Below, one piece after another: positions 1 through 8,298 of a stretch of 64,000 bases of DNA. How positions within the stretch are numbered: position 1 is the stretch's first letter; the number at the start of each line of letters is the position of its first letter. The DNA is from WLND01 sp040398845 (GTDB taxonomy: Bacteria > Actinomycetota > Actinomycetes > S36-B12): assembly GCA_040398845.1 (NCBI GenBank), contig JBBATH010000016.1:38807-102806 (forward strand), in the 5' to 3' direction. Position numbers and translations under genes: made by a program. The notes under the pieces were generated by a model. The model made no database searches and was not told the DNA's origin. It worked only from the letters and a program-made list of their open reading frames with translations.

Positions 1-192
1 CTCGGAGAGGAGCGCGACCCCAAGCCACGGAACGCCTGCCGAGCGCGCGGCCCGCGCAACCGGGACCATGCCGTGGCCATATGCGTCTGCCTTCACGACC
101 GCCATCGCGACCGGCCCGTTTAGTGCGCAGCCGATCGTCGACAGATTGCGGCACACGGCATCGAGGTCGATAACTGCCTCCGCGCGGATCAC
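1..192 (-). CDS. alr: Alanine racemase, N-terminal part (cut by window edge)
   Basis: PLP enzyme that interconverts L- and D-alanine for peptidoglycan. The first 64 codons are in the window and the rest lies off the left edge. Translation on the minus strand from a GTG at 192 gives AVIDLDAVCRN followed by the signature VKADAYGHG, whose Lys34 is the expected PLP-binding lysine. The GTG fits the usual family start a few residues before the AVIDLDA segment. In related actinobacteria alr follows nnr directly; here about 4.3 kb of unrelated sequence separates them, so alr has probably acquired a different upstream promoter region. Identity is firm; the exact start is less sure. Confidence 0.9.
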   Translation of the reverse strand, partial: MIRAEAVIDLDAVCRNLSTIGCALNGPVAMAVVKADAYGHGMVPVARAARSAGVPWLGVALLSE

Positions 193-576
193 CTGTTCAT
201 TATCGCCTCGTTCCGGGCAGTTCGAGCAAGAGACGCACGGGCCCAGACGTTCACCTGCGATGCGGTGCGAATTCATCGGTTCGATTCGGGTCGGCAAAGG
301 CACGTTTGCCGAATCGCCACATCGAGCCCGTTTAATGTTCATGCCTCAACCATCAGCGAAATCCAGTGGGCATCCGCACACCGTTGATCATCGGACTCGC
401 GACCGTCGCAGACTGCTCCACCACATTGCCAGCCTCGGCCGAGACAGGTTTCTCGTACGTCAAGCCGGCAGCCACCTGCGTCACCATCAACTTCTGACAG
501 GTGCAGATAGTCCAACTTCTGACAGGTGCAGATCGTCGACGACATCCGCACGCTTCCCCGCACCTTGGTAGCCGGC
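193..576. other. Non-coding stretch between alr and a transposase relic
   Basis: No convincing gene is seen on either strand. The stretch holds a 21-bp direct repeat (488-533) and may include the degraded 3' part of the neighbouring transposase, but no conserved protein segment could be read there. Confidence 0.5.
488..533. repeat. Two-copy direct repeat, 21 bp, period 25
   Basis: The 21-mer beginning CAACTTCTGACAGG and ending TGCAGAT occurs exactly at 488-508 and again at 513-533, separated by four bases. It lies close to a transposase relic, so it may be a duplicated transposon end or target-site product; that link is inference. Confidence 0.8.
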
Positions 577-893
577 CTAAACGACGTCGTCGTCGGCCCG
601 CACGACGTGGGAGATTTGGTCGAGGATGGTGCAGTGATGCTCGTCGCGTAGGGGGACCTGCTCGAACGTGAAGTCCAGACCCGGAAACCGGCGCATCGAA
701 TACAAGTCGTAGAGCGCGTCCTCCAAGCCCACATCCGACAGCGAGAGACCCGCCGGCGATTTGCGTACTCGACATCGGTAAAACTGATCTGGTCGCCTGG
801 CAGAAAGACTGGCTTGAGCGTCTCCCAGCAGATCCGGGTGTTTGCGCGGCCCCCGAACTGAGGCCGCTCCACTCGATGGTTGTTCCAACGCAT
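577..893 (-). pseudogene. IS5-type transposase fragment, frameshifted and deleted
   Basis: Two adjacent reading frames carry pieces that resemble the N-terminal domain of IS5-family transposases. The upstream frame has GDQISFTDVEYANRRR. The other frame has GLEDALYDLYSMRRFPGLDF, which parallels the common EEALYDS..MRRFAGIDL segment, followed by a weakly kept VP..DE stretch and a stop at 577. The 30-50 residues normally found between these blocks are missing, and the DDE catalytic core is absent. This is a decayed copy that cannot encode a working transposase. Assignment rests on remembered family motifs. Confidence 0.5.
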
Positions 894-975
894 GCGTCTT
901 TAATGTTTCACCGATTGCATCCAGATGCTCCGTCGATTTTGAAGTAGTTCACTTTCTGTACGTCAGGAGTGCATT

Positions 976-1032
976 CTGTATTCGCTGAGGATCGATAACG
1001 TCGTTTGCGGAAGAATACAGCTATCTAAGGAG
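976..1032 (+). promoter_or_regulatory. Dyad and ribosome binding site ahead of the 5'-nucleotidase gene
   Basis: CTGTATTC at 976-983 is perfectly inverted as GAATACAG at 1013-1020, 29 bases apart. A strong AAGGAG Shine-Dalgarno lies at 1027-1032, five bases before the ATG at 1038. The dyad could be an operator or a leader hairpin. No clear -35/-10 pair was assigned. Confidence 0.45.
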
Positions 1033-1037
1033 CGTCA

Positions 1038-3032
1038 ATGAAAGTCAACCGATTCACAACACTTGCCTTTGTGGCAATGTCGGCAGGAGCACTCATCGCT
1101 TCATCTGCCATCGTCAATACCGCTTCGGCGTCCGAAGGTAACGTGACATTAACGCTTCTACATAACAACGACGGGGAGTCCGCACTCCTTCCCCAGACCG
1201 TGTCGGTTAACGGCACTCCACTCGCAACCGGTAGTGCCGCGGCATTCAAGACCGTTTTGGACCGGGAACGCGCAAGAGCGCGGGCGATCAGCGGTAACAG
1301 TGTTTTCGCAACATATGCGGGCGACTCATTCCTGGCCTCGAACATTCTGATTTGTTCAGAGCCCTCAAACCCGACGTCGACCGCTCCTGTGTGGGATGCC
1401 GTCGCACAGCAGAAGATGGGCTACGACGTTCACGCTCTGGGTAATCACGAGTTCGACTACGGCCCCGCCTTCCTTGCTCGTTACATCAAGGCCTATCGCT
1501 CGGCTTCAGGCGTGGTGGACCAACCGTTCATCTCGGGCAATCTGAATTTCGCTCCATCAGATGCTCTGGCTCCGCTTCTCGCCAAGGGCGGCGTTGTCGA
1601 CACTTCTGCCGTGACGAATCAAAAGGTTGTCGGTTCAAGTGCGATTTTCACGGACCCTCAGACGGGCAACAAGTTCGGCATCATTTCGGCCATCACACCA
1701 ACACTGCAGTCCATTTCTTCTCCGCTGCCTGTTCAGGTCACAACCTCCGACCTTGACGCTTTGGCGGCCCAGTTGCAAGGGCAGATCAATGCGTTCGAGA
1801 AGCAGGGCCTCAACCGGATAATTTTGGTCAGCCATATGCAGAACATCTCGGTCGACACTGCATTGATCCAAAGGCTTCGTGGTGTTGACGTCGCAGTTGC
1901 CGGAGGTGGAGATGACCTCCTTGCGAACCCAAACATTCCCAATGGGGTGCAACTTCTACCGGGGGCAGCAACACCTGTTGGTACCTACCCAACGATGGTC
2001 ACATCACGAAATGTCGTCGATGTCCCGATGGTCACCACGGCAGGCAACTACCAGTATCTCGGTCGGCTTGACGTCACCTTCGACAAGGCCGGACGAGTTG
2101 TCACATACAACCAAAAAACATCATTTCCTCGCCGAGTTGTGATCAAGAGCGATGCATCTGTAACCCTGGGTCTCACCGATGCGGTCGTCCCTAATTCTGA
2201 GATCGTCAAGGATGTTCAAAGCACACTCGAGACCGGATGCTTAGCCGGGCAGAAAGTACCGTTCGCCGCCTCGCAGATTGTTTTCAACACGCAGCGCGGC
2301 AGTGCCACTACCCCGGGCGTTCGCACTCTTGAAACCAATGGCGGGAACTTGGTTGCCGATTCATTCTTGAACTCCTACGGCCAGCGGGCAGCGGCTGCCG
2401 GTTTGCCCGGGATCTCAGCAACCAATCGTGTGGTGGCTGCGACGAACGGTGGTGGCATTCGCATCAACTCATTGCCTGACACCGGCGTTGCAGGTTCTAT
2501 CTCCCGCGCCATGACCTTCAGCCTGCTGCCCTTCGACAACCGTCTGACGGTTGTGCAAGACCTGACGGCCACCCAACTGAAAAGCATCTTCGAGCGCTCC
2601 TGCTCGATCAGCACATCGGGTGGAGGCCAGTTCCTGCAGATCGCGGGAATGAAGGTCACCTGTTCTCGAAGCGGAGTTGCCCAGGTTATTTCAACTCCAG
2701 TGGGTAATGCCACCGCTGGCACGATCACTACCGAGGGAACACGTGTTCGTTCGATTGTCCTGGACGACGGAACAGCATTAGTTCAAAACGGTGTCCCGGT
2801 TGCTACTGCACCCGTGGTCAATGTTGTCACGAACTCGTTCACGGCATCTGGGGGCGACAACTACGCAGCATTTGAGAGCGCCCCTCTGAAGGTGAACTTC
2901 GGAATCTCGTATGAGCAGACCCTCTTCGATTACCTGAACACCTTTCCACAGGTGAACGGTTTGCCCACGGTTCCAAGCAGTGACGCTCGTTACGCACCCA
3001 CCGTCAACAGTCGGTTCTTCTGGGTGAGTTAA
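1038..3032 (+). CDS. Secreted bifunctional metallophosphatase/5'-nucleotidase (UshA-like)
   Basis: Predicted exported nucleotidase/phosphoesterase that releases phosphate from nucleotides outside the cell. Residues 1-31 form a signal peptide (basic start, hydrophobic core, ending near TASA). The metallophosphatase domain starts with HNNDGES (42-48) and contains GNHEFDYG at about 135 and an ILVSHM block near 260. The C-terminal 5'-nucleotidase domain starts near 433 (TNGGNLVADSF) and has NGGGIR near 468 and GGDNYAAF near 604, as expected for substrate binding. Length of 664 residues is normal for the family. It has a strong SD and its own terminator, so it is a single transcription unit. It sits in an island between alr and nnr and may be a transferred phosphate-scavenging gene. 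Confidence 0.88.
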   Translation: MKVNRFTTLAFVAMSAGALIASSAIVNTASASEGNVTLTLLHNNDGESALLPQTVSVNGTPLATGSAAAFKTVLDRERARARAISGNSVFATYAGDSFLASNILICSEPSNPTSTAPVWDAVAQQKMGYDVHALGNHEFDYGPAFLARYIKAYRSASGVVDQPFISGNLNFAPSDALAPLLAKGGVVDTSAVTNQKVVGSSAIFTDPQTGNKFGIISAITPTLQSISSPLPVQVTTSDLDALAAQLQGQINAFEKQGLNRIILVSHMQNISVDTALIQRLRGVDVAVAGGGDDLLANPNIPNGVQLLPGAATPVGTYPTMVTSRNVVDVPMVTTAGNYQYLGRLDVTFDKAGRVVTYNQKTSFPRRVVIKSDASVTLGLTDAVVPNSEIVKDVQSTLETGCLAGQKVPFAASQIVFNTQRGSATTPGVRTLETNGGNLVADSFLNSYGQRAAAAGLPGISATNRVVAATNGGGIRINSLPDTGVAGSISRAMTFSLLPFDNRLTVVQDLTATQLKSIFERSCSISTSGGGQFLQIAGMKVTCSRSGVAQVISTPVGNATAGTITTEGTRVRSIVLDDGTALVQNGVPVATAPVVNVVTNSFTASGGDNYAAFESAPLKVNFGISYEQTLFDYLNTFPQVNGLPTVPSSDARYAPTVNSRFFWVS

Positions 3033-3049
3033 TAGTCAGATTCGCTATA

Positions 3050-3106
3050 ACCTCTGTGCGGTCCCATGAATTCCGTGAGGAGTTCTGGGGCCGCATAGAG
3101 GTTTTT
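3050..3106 (+). terminator. Rho-independent terminator after the nucleotidase gene
   Basis: A long inverted repeat begins ACCTCTGTGCGG and closes with CCGCATAGAGGT, with one wobble position. It is followed by TTTTT. It starts 18 bases after the stop codon. Confidence 0.8.
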
Positions 3107-3523
3107 GGGTTAGCCCGGCGGCTTAACTCATGGTTGATCCAGGGAACCAAGGGTGTAGGTGCCGCAACTGGTTGAAGCAGAACTCCTTGGTGCCCTCGCC
3201 CAATCTGCCCCCATTGATGGAGTCCCGTCATCGTTGGTGGGCTGATGACCTTCGGCCCGTGTCCGGGGGTGCGCCCACATAAAGACTCAGATAGATGTTT
3301 TCGCTTCTGGTCATGTTCTTTGCCTCTCGAACGAACTCTTATCGCGTATGCGCGGGGTTCAGTGGCCCGAGGCGGCTCCATGGGAAGCACGTTGGAATTG
3401 CTGAGGATCGCCAAGCGATCGAAAATGGGTGCTTTCGTCATTTCCGACTCTCTGCATGCCGGTAGCCCGCCGGTCAATACGAAGCCCTACCTCAGTCGAG
3501 CGTGTCGACAAACCACCGGTTAC
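3107..3523. other. Gap with no recognisable gene
   Basis: Open frames on both strands here have arginine- and proline-rich, family-less translations and no good ribosome binding site. I see no motif, repeat or RNA. It is probably island filler or decayed sequence. Confidence 0.5.
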
Positions 3524-3922
3524 CTAGGGCAGCATCTGTACTCCATCCTTGACGGCCGCTGCGGCTAGCCGGTCATCGAGGGTGGCAAGCGGCAGCCCGC
3601 GGCTCATGCTCAGAGCGAGGTAGCTGCTGTCATGCACGGTCAGGCCGGTCAATTGAGCAATCTCCATGAGGCGAGCTGGCTCGGGCTCAATGTGCGTGAG
3701 CGGGAGGCCAACGAGGCTTCGAAGAGCGACGACGCCGTCAGCCTCGGTCATCCTTCCGCGCCGAGTCGCGTTGTGAAGCGCCGACGCGACCTCATAGGTC
3801 CACAGCCTCGGAACAATCGCGTGGGTTTTCGTGAGCCGGCCCAGCATCTCGGCCGCACGCTTCGAGGTCTCGTCCGGCATCACGCACGCAAGGGCAACCG
3901 AAGCGTCCAGAACGAAGGTCAC
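3524..3922 (-). CDS. vapC: VapC-type PIN-domain toxin (ribonuclease)
   Basis: PIN-domain endoribonuclease of a type II toxin-antitoxin pair; such toxins cleave tRNA or rRNA in a metal-dependent way. The 132 residues hold the four acidic PIN positions: Asp6 in VLDASV, Glu44 in TYEVAS, Asp98 in VHDSSYLALS and Asp116 in LATLDD. The GTG start at 3922 overlaps the TGA of the upstream antitoxin remnant, the usual coupled arrangement. The toxin frame is full length with all catalytic residues kept, yet its antitoxin is broken, so it may be unexpressed or controlled in trans. Confidence 0.85.
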   Translation of the reverse strand: MTFVLDASVALACVMPDETSKRAAEMLGRLTKTHAIVPRLWTYEVASALHNATRRGRMTEADGVVALRSLVGLPLTHIEPEPARLMEIAQLTGLTVHDSSYLALSMSRGLPLATLDDRLAAAAVKDGVQMLP

Positions 3923-4038
3923 CAGCGCCTACCCTCGTCGATGAGGTCTCCAATGCTCTCGGGGCTTGGCAATGATCGCCCCCTTATTTCAAGCAGGGCG
4001 GCGAGTGCCGCCTCGACCGAACTTCCGCCATCGTCCAT
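3919..4038 (-). pseudogene. Antitoxin (VapB/Phd type) C-terminal remnant
   Basis: Read on the minus strand, this stretch gives a 39-residue tail containing AALAALLEIRGRSLP and IGDLIDEGRRW, like the toxin-wrapping C-terminus of VapB/Phd antitoxins that ends in ..LI.EGRR. Just upstream the frame reads LVP, which normally follows the conserved ..G.P.AR segment. The DNA-binding N-terminal half is missing in this orientation. The TGA overlaps the vapC GTG. An ATG at 4038 could still start a short peptide that binds the toxin. Confidence 0.65.
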
Positions 4039-4046
4039 TGGGACGA

Positions 4047-4106
4047 GGCAAGGTGAGCGCAGGGGATGAGGTCATCATTACGAAGCGGGGTCAGGCGATC
4101 GCACGA
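4047..4106 (+). pseudogene. Antitoxin middle segment in inverted orientation
   Basis: On the plus strand, immediately beside the minus-strand antitoxin tail, the sequence encodes VSAGDEVIITKRGQAIAR, the hallmark block of Phd/VapB antitoxins (..AGE.v.ITRRG.pvAr). In an intact gene this block would lead directly into LVP and the tail found on the other strand. The pair therefore looks like one antitoxin gene split by a local inversion of about 60-70 bp. Confidence 0.55.
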
Positions 4107-4572
4107 CATCCGGCGTGCGGGAGCGCTCCTCACCGGGCCCGCCGCACTCGCCGCGTGGCTGCTCTACGCCCATGCGCAGTTCGGCACTTGGCCTAGGCCC
4201 GATGACCCGGGCAACCTCAGCCTCCCGCCAATGGGCTGGATCGAATCCTTCAGGGTGGCCTACGGAAGCAAGAACACTAGCAATCTCGTCGACCATCAGA
4301 TCGGCAGCACGGCCCCGCCCTACCTCATTGCGCTTGCCGTTCTCCTGCTCGCCGCACTGTGGGCCGCACGCAGGGTCCGGTCTCCCCTCGACACCATTCT
4401 CATCCTGCAGGTCATCGTGATGGCTAGCCTCGGCTGGCGAACGCTGGTGTTCCCGCACGAGATGTACCGGATACCGTCGCTTGCGATTCTCGCCGCGCTC
4501 GCTGTCCTCCTGCTGCCTGGGGGCTCTGGCGTCAGTCGCGAGTTGCCATCACCTGACCCAGTGACTCAATGA
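4107..4572 (+). pseudogene. C-terminal fragment of a polytopic membrane protein
   Basis: A plus-strand frame open through this stretch encodes three or four hydrophobic segments (GPAALAAWLLYAHA; PPYLIALAVLLLAALWA; TILILQVIVMASLGW; LAILAALAVLLLPGG) separated by a soluble loop, and ends at 4572. The pattern resembles the tail of GT-C-type glycosyltransferases or similar membrane enzymes. No start codon with a plausible signal precedes it, and its upstream edge runs straight into antitoxin sequence, so it is a truncated relic. Its last 41 bases overlap the 3' end of nnr convergently. Function cannot be assigned. Confidence 0.45.
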
Positions 4573-6013
4573 GCGACGAGGCAGTCACCGGCTGACCCTG
4601 CGCCCTTGCAAGATTGCCCGCCCGCCCATGGAGCCAGCACCCAGCTGCCGCTATTCGCGCAGCGTCGTCGACCCTGTGGACACCCCCGCGCGCCTGTGCC
4701 CGGGCCAAAAGTGCGCCGATAACACCGCTCAGCACATCGCCGCTACCCGCGGTCGCCAGCACCGGACCGCCCTCGACATCAACGAAGCCTGTGCCGTTTG
4801 GGGCGGCAATAATCGTGCCGGGACCCTTGAGGACGACAACGGCGCCTTGCTGCCTCGCCATCGCGAGAGCAGCATCAAGGCGCCCGCTCCCATGAACAAC
4901 GCCCCCGAGGCGGGCGAACTCGCCGTCGTGGGGCGTGAGGATCGTGACGGCGCCCCGCTCGCGCACGAGCTGTTGCAGCCCTTCGCTTCCAGCAAGGATC
5001 GTGAGCGCCCCGGCATCGAGCACGACCGGCACGCTTGTTCGCAGGCACGCCTCGACTGCGTCATGATCGCGATTTCCAGGGACGAACCCGGGACCGCATA
5101 CCCACGTGGTCACCCGCGGGGCATCGACTCGCTGGCTGGCAACAACCTCCGGGTGCTGCGCTACCACCATGCGCGCAACCCCATCCGCCCGGTCGAGGTA
5201 CTGCACCATGCCCACCTGGCCGCGCATTGCCGCCCCAACGCAGAGCAGGGCCGCCCCCGGGTATTCGTCACTGCCCGCAGCGACTCCGACGACCCCTCGG
5301 CGGTACTTGTGGTCACTAAACTCCGGGACCGGGATCTCAGCCTCGACATCGCCCTGGCGCATGGCTCGTATTGCCGGCACGCCAAGGGAATCGGCGATAC
5401 CGATGTCGATGAGCCGCACCTCACCCGACAACGCCTTACCTGGAGCGATGAGATGCCCCGGCTTGAATGCTCCGAACGTCACGGTGAGGTCTGCGTCGAA
5501 GGCCACGCCGAGAACCTGACCGGTGTCGGCATCGACCCCGCTCGCTAGGTCAACTGACACCCGGATGCCTTTGGCCGCGTTGAGGATGGGGACAATCTCC
5601 GCGGCAGGACCTCTCAGGGCTCCCGTTGCCCCGATACCGACGAGTCCGTCGATGATGACGTCGGCATCGTCGATGACCGAGCGTGAGCCTGCTGCATCCC
5701 AAACGCAGAAGCGACCACCCGCCCGCCTCATCGCCGCCAATCCCTCGAGGTGAACAGCCGCTGTGGCGCCGAGCGCATCGACCCGCATACCCCGGCGAGC
5801 AAGGAGGGCGCCGGCGAACAGGGAGTCGCCACCGTTGTTGCCGGAGCCAACGGCGATCACGACGCGGGTGCCGACAACCGACCCGGCGAGCAGTCGCAGG
5901 ATCACAGACGCCAGGCCGGCCGAGGCACGCTCCATCAGCACGCCCGACTCAAGTTGGTCAGCATGGGCCTGCTCCGCGGCGATAACCTCCGCGACCCGGT
6001 AGGCATTGATCAC
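4532..6013 (-). CDS. nnr: Bifunctional NAD(P)H-hydrate epimerase / ADP-dependent NAD(P)H-hydrate dehydratase
   Basis: Metabolite-repair enzyme that epimerises and dehydrates damaged NAD(P)H hydrates. The N-terminal YjeF-like domain (about 1-210) has GSGNNGGDSLFAG and the C-terminal ribokinase-like domain (about 220-493) has LTPHDGEFARL and ATAGSGDVLSGV, the ATP/ADP-binding signature. The GTG at 6013 was chosen because it gives a four-base GTGA overlap with the acpS stop and the normal N-terminus (VINAYRVAEV..AE). About 493 residues is typical for the fused form. Operon with acpS and glmS. Downstream, the expected alr is displaced by an island. Confidence 0.92.
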   Translation of the reverse strand: MINAYRVAEVIAAEQAHADQLESGVLMERASAGLASVILRLLAGSVVGTRVVIAVGSGNNGGDSLFAGALLARRGMRVDALGATAAVHLEGLAAMRRAGGRFCVWDAAGSRSVIDDADVIIDGLVGIGATGALRGPAAEIVPILNAAKGIRVSVDLASGVDADTGQVLGVAFDADLTVTFGAFKPGHLIAPGKALSGEVRLIDIGIADSLGVPAIRAMRQGDVEAEIPVPEFSDHKYRRGVVGVAAGSDEYPGAALLCVGAAMRGQVGMVQYLDRADGVARMVVAQHPEVVASQRVDAPRVTTWVCGPGFVPGNRDHDAVEACLRTSVPVVLDAGALTILAGSEGLQQLVRERGAVTILTPHDGEFARLGGVVHGSGRLDAALAMARQQGAVVVLKGPGTIIAAPNGTGFVDVEGGPVLATAGSGDVLSGVIGALLARAQARGGVHRVDDAARIAAAGCWLHGRAGNLARAQGQPVTASSLIESLGQVMATRD

Positions 6014-6408
6014 GACACGACCCCCTCTGCCACGACGTAGGCGATGGCATGGCCGCCATCGTGGCTGAGTGAGAGGTGCCACCGGCTGATGCCCAGCGCC
6101 CGGGCCGCCTCATCGACAGTTCCGGTGATCCGCAGGTTCGGATTGCCGTGACCATCGGTCGTGACCTCACAGTGATGCCACTGCAGACCATGGGTGCGCA
6201 CGAGCACCTTGGCCACCGCCTCCTTGGCCGCGAATCGCGCAGCGAGCGACTGAGCGCTTCGGCTGCGGCCATCGCCGGCTTGCGACTCGTCCGATGTGAA
6301 GATTCGATCGACGAAGCTGGGGGTACGTTCAAGGACCGCGGCGAATCGCGTGATGTCGACGATATCGACCCCGATGCCGACGACCGAGGTGGGCAGGTGC
6401 TCCATCAC
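6010..6408 (-). CDS. acpS: Holo-[acyl-carrier-protein] synthase
   Basis: Transfers 4'-phosphopantetheine from CoA to the serine of acyl carrier protein. The 132-residue protein shows VGIGVDIVDI near the N-terminus, with the metal-binding Asp, and RFAAKEAVAKVL in the middle, with the second metal ligand Glu and the CoA-binding Lys, both diagnostic for the AcpS family. GTG (6408) and ATG (6405) are adjacent start options right after the glmS stop at 6409. The stop overlaps the nnr GTG, so glmS-acpS-nnr are translationally linked. Confidence 0.93.
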   Translation of the reverse strand: MMEHLPTSVVGIGVDIVDITRFAAVLERTPSFVDRIFTSDESQAGDGRSRSAQSLAARFAAKEAVAKVLVRTHGLQWHHCEVTTDGHGNPNLRITGTVDEAARALGISRWHLSLSHDGGHAIAYVVAEGVVS

Positions 6409-8259
6409 CTACTCGACGGTGACGGACTTTGCCAGGTTGCGCGGCTGATCGACATCGTGGCCCTTCGCGGTCGCCATCTCGCACGCGAACACCTGCAACG
6501 GCACTGTAGAAACGAGTGGCTGCATCAGTGTCGGCACGACCGGCACTCGGATGACATGGTCGCTCAAGGCAGCGATCTTCTCGTCACCCTCCTCGGCGAT
6601 CGCGATGATGACGGCGCCGCGTGCCCGCACCTCTTGGATCGCCGAGATCATCTTGTCGTGGAGCACGGCGCGCCCACGCGGCGAGGGCATGATCACCACC
6701 ACGGGCACGCCATCCTCGATCAACGCGATCGGACCGTGCTTGAGCTCGCCAGCCGCGAATCCCTCGGCGTGCATGTAGGCGAGTTCCTTCAGTTTGAGGG
6801 CGCCCTCAAGGGCGACCGGGAAGCCCACATGTCGTCCGATGAACAGGACTGACGGAGCATTCGCGAACTCCCTGGCAATGGCACGCACCGGCTCAACCGT
6901 GTCGAGAACGAGGTCGACCTTCTGTGGCATGTCATTGAGGTCGTCCATGATCGCTCGGATCTCGTCGGCGAACATCGTTCCCCGAACCTGGGCAAGGTAG
7001 AGACCCACGAGATACGAGGCGATGATTTGAGTAAGGAACGCCTTCGTCGATGCGACCGCAATCTCGGGGCCAGCGTATGTGTAGACAACGGCATCGGCCT
7101 CACGCGGAATTGTCGAGCCGACGGTGTTGCAGATGGCGAGGGTGCGGGCGCCCTGGGCCTTGGCGTGCCGCAGTGCCATGAGCGTGTCCATGGTCTCGCC
7201 TGACTGCGAGATCGCGATGACAAGCGTATCGGGGCCGACGATCGGATCGCGGTACCGGAACTCGCTCGCCAGTTCGACCTCGACCGGAATCCGGGTCCAG
7301 TGCTCGACCGCGTACTTGGCGACCATGCCAGCGTGCGAGGCAGTGCCGCAGGCAATGACGACGACCTTGCTCACCGCCCGCAGGTCGGCGTCAGCGAGCC
7401 GCATCTCGTCAAGCTGCAGGGAGCCGTCCTGGCCGATACGTCCGCGTAGTGAGTCGGCAACTGCCTTGGGCTGCTCAGCGATCTCCTTCAGCATGAAGAG
7501 GTCATGGCCGCCCTTCTCGGCCGCTGATGCGTCCCAGTCGACCCTGAAGGGGGTCACGTCCGCCGGATTGCCATCGAAGTCGATGACGATGACCCCCTCA
7601 GGGGTGAGGGCAACGATCTGGTCCTGGCCGAGCTCAAGTGCATCACGGGTGTACTCGACGAACGCCGCGACATCCGAAGCGAGAAAGTTCTCACCCTGTC
7701 CGATGCCGACGACGAGCGGTGAATTGCGCCGCGCGCCGACCACGAGATTGGGCTGCCGGGGATCGATGGCAAGAAGCGTAAAAGCCCCCTCGAGACGGAG
7801 ACAGACCCTGCGCATCGCCTCCACGAGGTCGTGGCCCGCCGCCGCGATCGCCTTGGAAAGCAGGTGCGCCACTACCTCGGTGTCAGTCTCCGAACTGAGG
7901 CGCACCCCGGCCGCTTGGAGTTCGTCACGGAGCTCGGCGAAGTTCTCGATGATCCCGTTATGGATCACCGCTACCTGTTCGTCCTCGCTCACGTGCGGGT
8001 GGGCATTGCGGTCAGTGGGACCGCCGTGCGTCGCCCACCTCGTGTGTCCGATGCCCGTCGTCGACTGCGGCAGGGGGTCCTCCCCCAGCAGAGTCTCGAG
8101 ATTCACCAGCTTGCCGGCCTTCTTACGCACGGCGAGGCGATGATCAGCGATGACCGCGACCCCGGCAGAGTCATACCCGCGGTATTCCAGCCGCCGAAGT
8201 CCCGCCACCACGACCTCGAGAGCCTGCTTCTCACCGACATAGCCAACGATTCCGCACAT
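6409..8259 (-). CDS. glmS: Glutamine-fructose-6-phosphate aminotransferase (isomerizing)
   Basis: Makes glucosamine-6-phosphate from fructose-6-phosphate and glutamine, the entry step to UDP-GlcNAc. The start at 8259 gives MCGIVGYVG, so Cys becomes the N-terminal nucleophile after Met removal; an upstream in-frame start would bury it and is rejected. The glutaminase domain occupies about 1-240, followed by two SIS sugar-isomerase domains (SQSGETMDTL in the first), ending with the family's PRNLAKSVTVE. Length 616 residues is normal. It is divergent from the DUF389 gene, with only 39 bases between start codons. No glmS riboswitch is visible in so short a leader. Confidence 0.96.
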   Translation of the reverse strand: MCGIVGYVGEKQALEVVVAGLRRLEYRGYDSAGVAVIADHRLAVRKKAGKLVNLETLLGEDPLPQSTTGIGHTRWATHGGPTDRNAHPHVSEDEQVAVIHNGIIENFAELRDELQAAGVRLSSETDTEVVAHLLSKAIAAAGHDLVEAMRRVCLRLEGAFTLLAIDPRQPNLVVGARRNSPLVVGIGQGENFLASDVAAFVEYTRDALELGQDQIVALTPEGVIVIDFDGNPADVTPFRVDWDASAAEKGGHDLFMLKEIAEQPKAVADSLRGRIGQDGSLQLDEMRLADADLRAVSKVVVIACGTASHAGMVAKYAVEHWTRIPVEVELASEFRYRDPIVGPDTLVIAISQSGETMDTLMALRHAKAQGARTLAICNTVGSTIPREADAVVYTYAGPEIAVASTKAFLTQIIASYLVGLYLAQVRGTMFADEIRAIMDDLNDMPQKVDLVLDTVEPVRAIAREFANAPSVLFIGRHVGFPVALEGALKLKELAYMHAEGFAAGELKHGPIALIEDGVPVVVIMPSPRGRAVLHDKMISAIQEVRARGAVIIAIAEEGDEKIAALSDHVIRVPVVPTLMQPLVSTVPLQVFACEMATAKGHDVDQPRNLAKSVTVE

Positions 8260-8298
8260 GATGCGCAGCCTACGCGCCGCGGGGTACACAATTGGTCC

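Noticed and set aside
3004..3477. Minus-strand frame overlapping the nucleotidase 3' end and terminator
   Set aside because: It runs through the terminator hairpin, has no conserved segment and no ribosome binding site.
4628..5548. Plus-strand open frame opposite nnr
   Set aside because: Histidine/arginine-rich shadow translation; nnr on the other strand is complete.
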